Shown in pieces: positions 32,019 to 32,862 of a stretch of DNA of 32,862 bases. A model generated the notes under the pieces. That model saw nothing but the letters and a program-made list of their open reading frames with translations, searched no databases and was not told the DNA's origin. Source of the DNA: a virus. Location: positions 1 to 32,862 of the IMG/VR virus record IMGVR_UViG_3300035490_000124. The stretch is one strand, 5' to 3'. Both the position numbers and the translations under genes were made by a program. Within the stretch, counting starts at the first letter, position 1, and every line of letters starts with the position of its first letter.

Positions 32019-32825
32019 TTAGTGAACTCCAGTGATTGCTATTTTATCAATGGTTAAAACACCCGCCCCTTGGGAGTTAGGTTGAGCGGGAGTAATAGAC
32101 ATCAGACGAACCCGCATCGCACCTTGAAGAAAAGATGTAGGAAGGTTCGTTGTGAAGGTAATCACAGTGTTGTTCGTAGAACCAAAGCTGAAGGTGAACA
32201 CATGCTGTGAGCCGACCCAGCCGCTGTCGCAGTTCTCCCCGTCAGCAGAAGTAGCGAAGACAAATGTGTCAAGGTTCGTCGAGGCTACACCATAGTAAGA
32301 AGTAGTATTCGTAGCATTAGCGGCGTAGGCACAATAATTAGTACCCGAACCATAAAGTACGTTCGTATTACTTCCCACTCCGCTTCCCACTTGAGTAGGA
32401 GAATAATTAGCCGGATAGGGCTGATAGTTATTTGTAATACCCACAGTGATCGTCAATGCCGTATTCGCACCGTAATCACCATTAAGGTCGGGATAAATAG
32501 GCACATCAACAATCGCCGGAGGGTACGTAAAGATAGAGTTCGTGAAGATCGTACTTCCATTCGTGGAAGTGTTAATCTGCACAGTACTCGCAAGGACGTT
32601 CTGGCTATTCCCATAGTTGTAAAACACAATGTTCGAAGCCGTGTTCCAAATATAGGGAGTGGAATTAGACACTTCCAAGAAAGTGCCGTTGTTGATGAAG
32701 TTGCCAACATAGGGACGAACAGCACCATTGCCGTTCTGCGCCTGAAGTTGAACCTCCGAAGAGAGAAGAAGTGCAGCGGTAGCCGCAATAACTCCAATCA
32801 GAGATGTGAAAGAAAAACTTTTCAT
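32019..32825 (-). CDS. Secreted Asn/Thr-rich beta protein, 268 aa
   Basis: Starts with a signal peptide (MKSFSFTSLIGVIAATAALLL, cleavage plausible after LQAQ near residue 30). The mature part is rich in Asn, Thr, Ser and Tyr and looks beta-sandwich-like (TVQINTSTNGSTIFTNSIF; QHVFTFSFGSTNNTVITFTTNLP; GVLTIDKIAITGVH). No catalytic motif is visible. It shares its export signal and composition with the fibre-like protein, which hints at a related source. Leader: (ACAAAA)-type A-rich sequence, no Shine-Dalgarno. It could be a surface or virion-associated exported protein, with no firm function. Confidence 0.82.
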   Translation of the reverse strand: MKSFSFTSLIGVIAATAALLLSSEVQLQAQNGNGAVRPYVGNFINNGTFLEVSNSTPYIWNTASNIVFYNYGNSQNVLASTVQINTSTNGSTIFTNSIFTYPPAIVDVPIYPDLNGDYGANTALTITVGITNNYQPYPANYSPTQVGSGVGSNTNVLYGSGTNYCAYAANATNTTSYYGVASTNLDTFVFATSADGENCDSGWVGSQHVFTFSFGSTNNTVITFTTNLPTSFLQGAMRVRLMSITPAQPNSQGAGVLTIDKIAITGVH

Positions 32826-32862
32826 ATTGTTTTTGTTTTTGTTTGTTCTTATTGTTTGTTCT
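32826..32862 (-). repeat. A-rich leader of the secreted-protein gene
   Basis: Minus strand: AACAAACAATAAGAACAAAC followed by repeated AAAAAC units, then AAT and ATG. It resembles the leaders on the opposite strand and runs to the window edge. Confidence 0.75.

Overview
The window looks like part of the genome of a short-tailed, podovirus-like bacteriophage. About 97 percent is coding, many genes overlap by 1-4 bases, and no gap reaches 300 bases. There are two converging transcription units. The rightward unit (positions 1-11281) carries DNA metabolism genes. The leftward unit (32862 down to 11253) carries virion, lysis and host-interaction genes in an order that resembles the T7 tail and ejection module. 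Terminase, portal, capsid and RNA polymerase genes are not seen, and would probably lie upstream of 32862 or beyond the left edge. The host is probably Gram-negative: the phage encodes a probable outer-membrane barrel protein, and its fibre-like protein carries GNGSGLTNL-type repeats of a kind I associate with Verrucomicrobiota and relatives. The mostly absent Shine-Dalgarno sequences and very A-rich start contexts would also suit a Bacteroidota-like host. The host assignment is therefore tentative.

Rightward unit, in order: an unknown protein; a Cas4/AddB-like PD-(D/E)XK nuclease with a probable Fe-S cluster; a Sak4-like AAA ATPase; a MazG-like NTP pyrophosphohydrolase; a Dda/RecD-like helicase; an unknown protein; a possible ssDNA-binding protein; a ParB-domain/DNA methyltransferase fusion; a small protein; a uracil-glycosylase-like domain fused to a family A DNA polymerase with 3'-5' exonuclease; a zinc-ribbon-like protein; and a DUF3987-like P-loop ATPase. 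Together these suggest an autonomous replication, recombination and modification module.

Leftward unit, read from 32862 downward: a secreted N/T-rich protein; an unknown coiled-coil protein; a tail adaptor (T7 gp11/P22 gp4-like); a protein with two similar halves; a 1489-residue fibre/adhesin-like protein with a signal peptide and two SGNH hydrolase domains; a compact lysis/envelope cassette (XhlA-like, a small protein, an outer-membrane barrel, DUF1353); a tail nozzle apparently split over two genes; a gp13-like GNAT protein; three Ala/Gln-rich probable ejection proteins; a 1312-residue large ejection protein; and a zincin and an ATP-grasp ligase that overlap one another and the ejection gene.

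The most notable observations are these. (1) A 73-codon gene with a strong Shine-Dalgarno lies in another frame inside the large ejection gene. (2) Many start codons are preceded by low-complexity A-rich leaders, several of them tandem arrays whose unit differs from gene to gene. (3) The fibre-like gene carries a signal peptide and is markedly richer in GC than its neighbours. (4) A metalloprotease-like protein and an ATP-grasp ligase are translationally chained to the ejection-protein gene. All functional calls come from reading motifs by eye; no database search was done.
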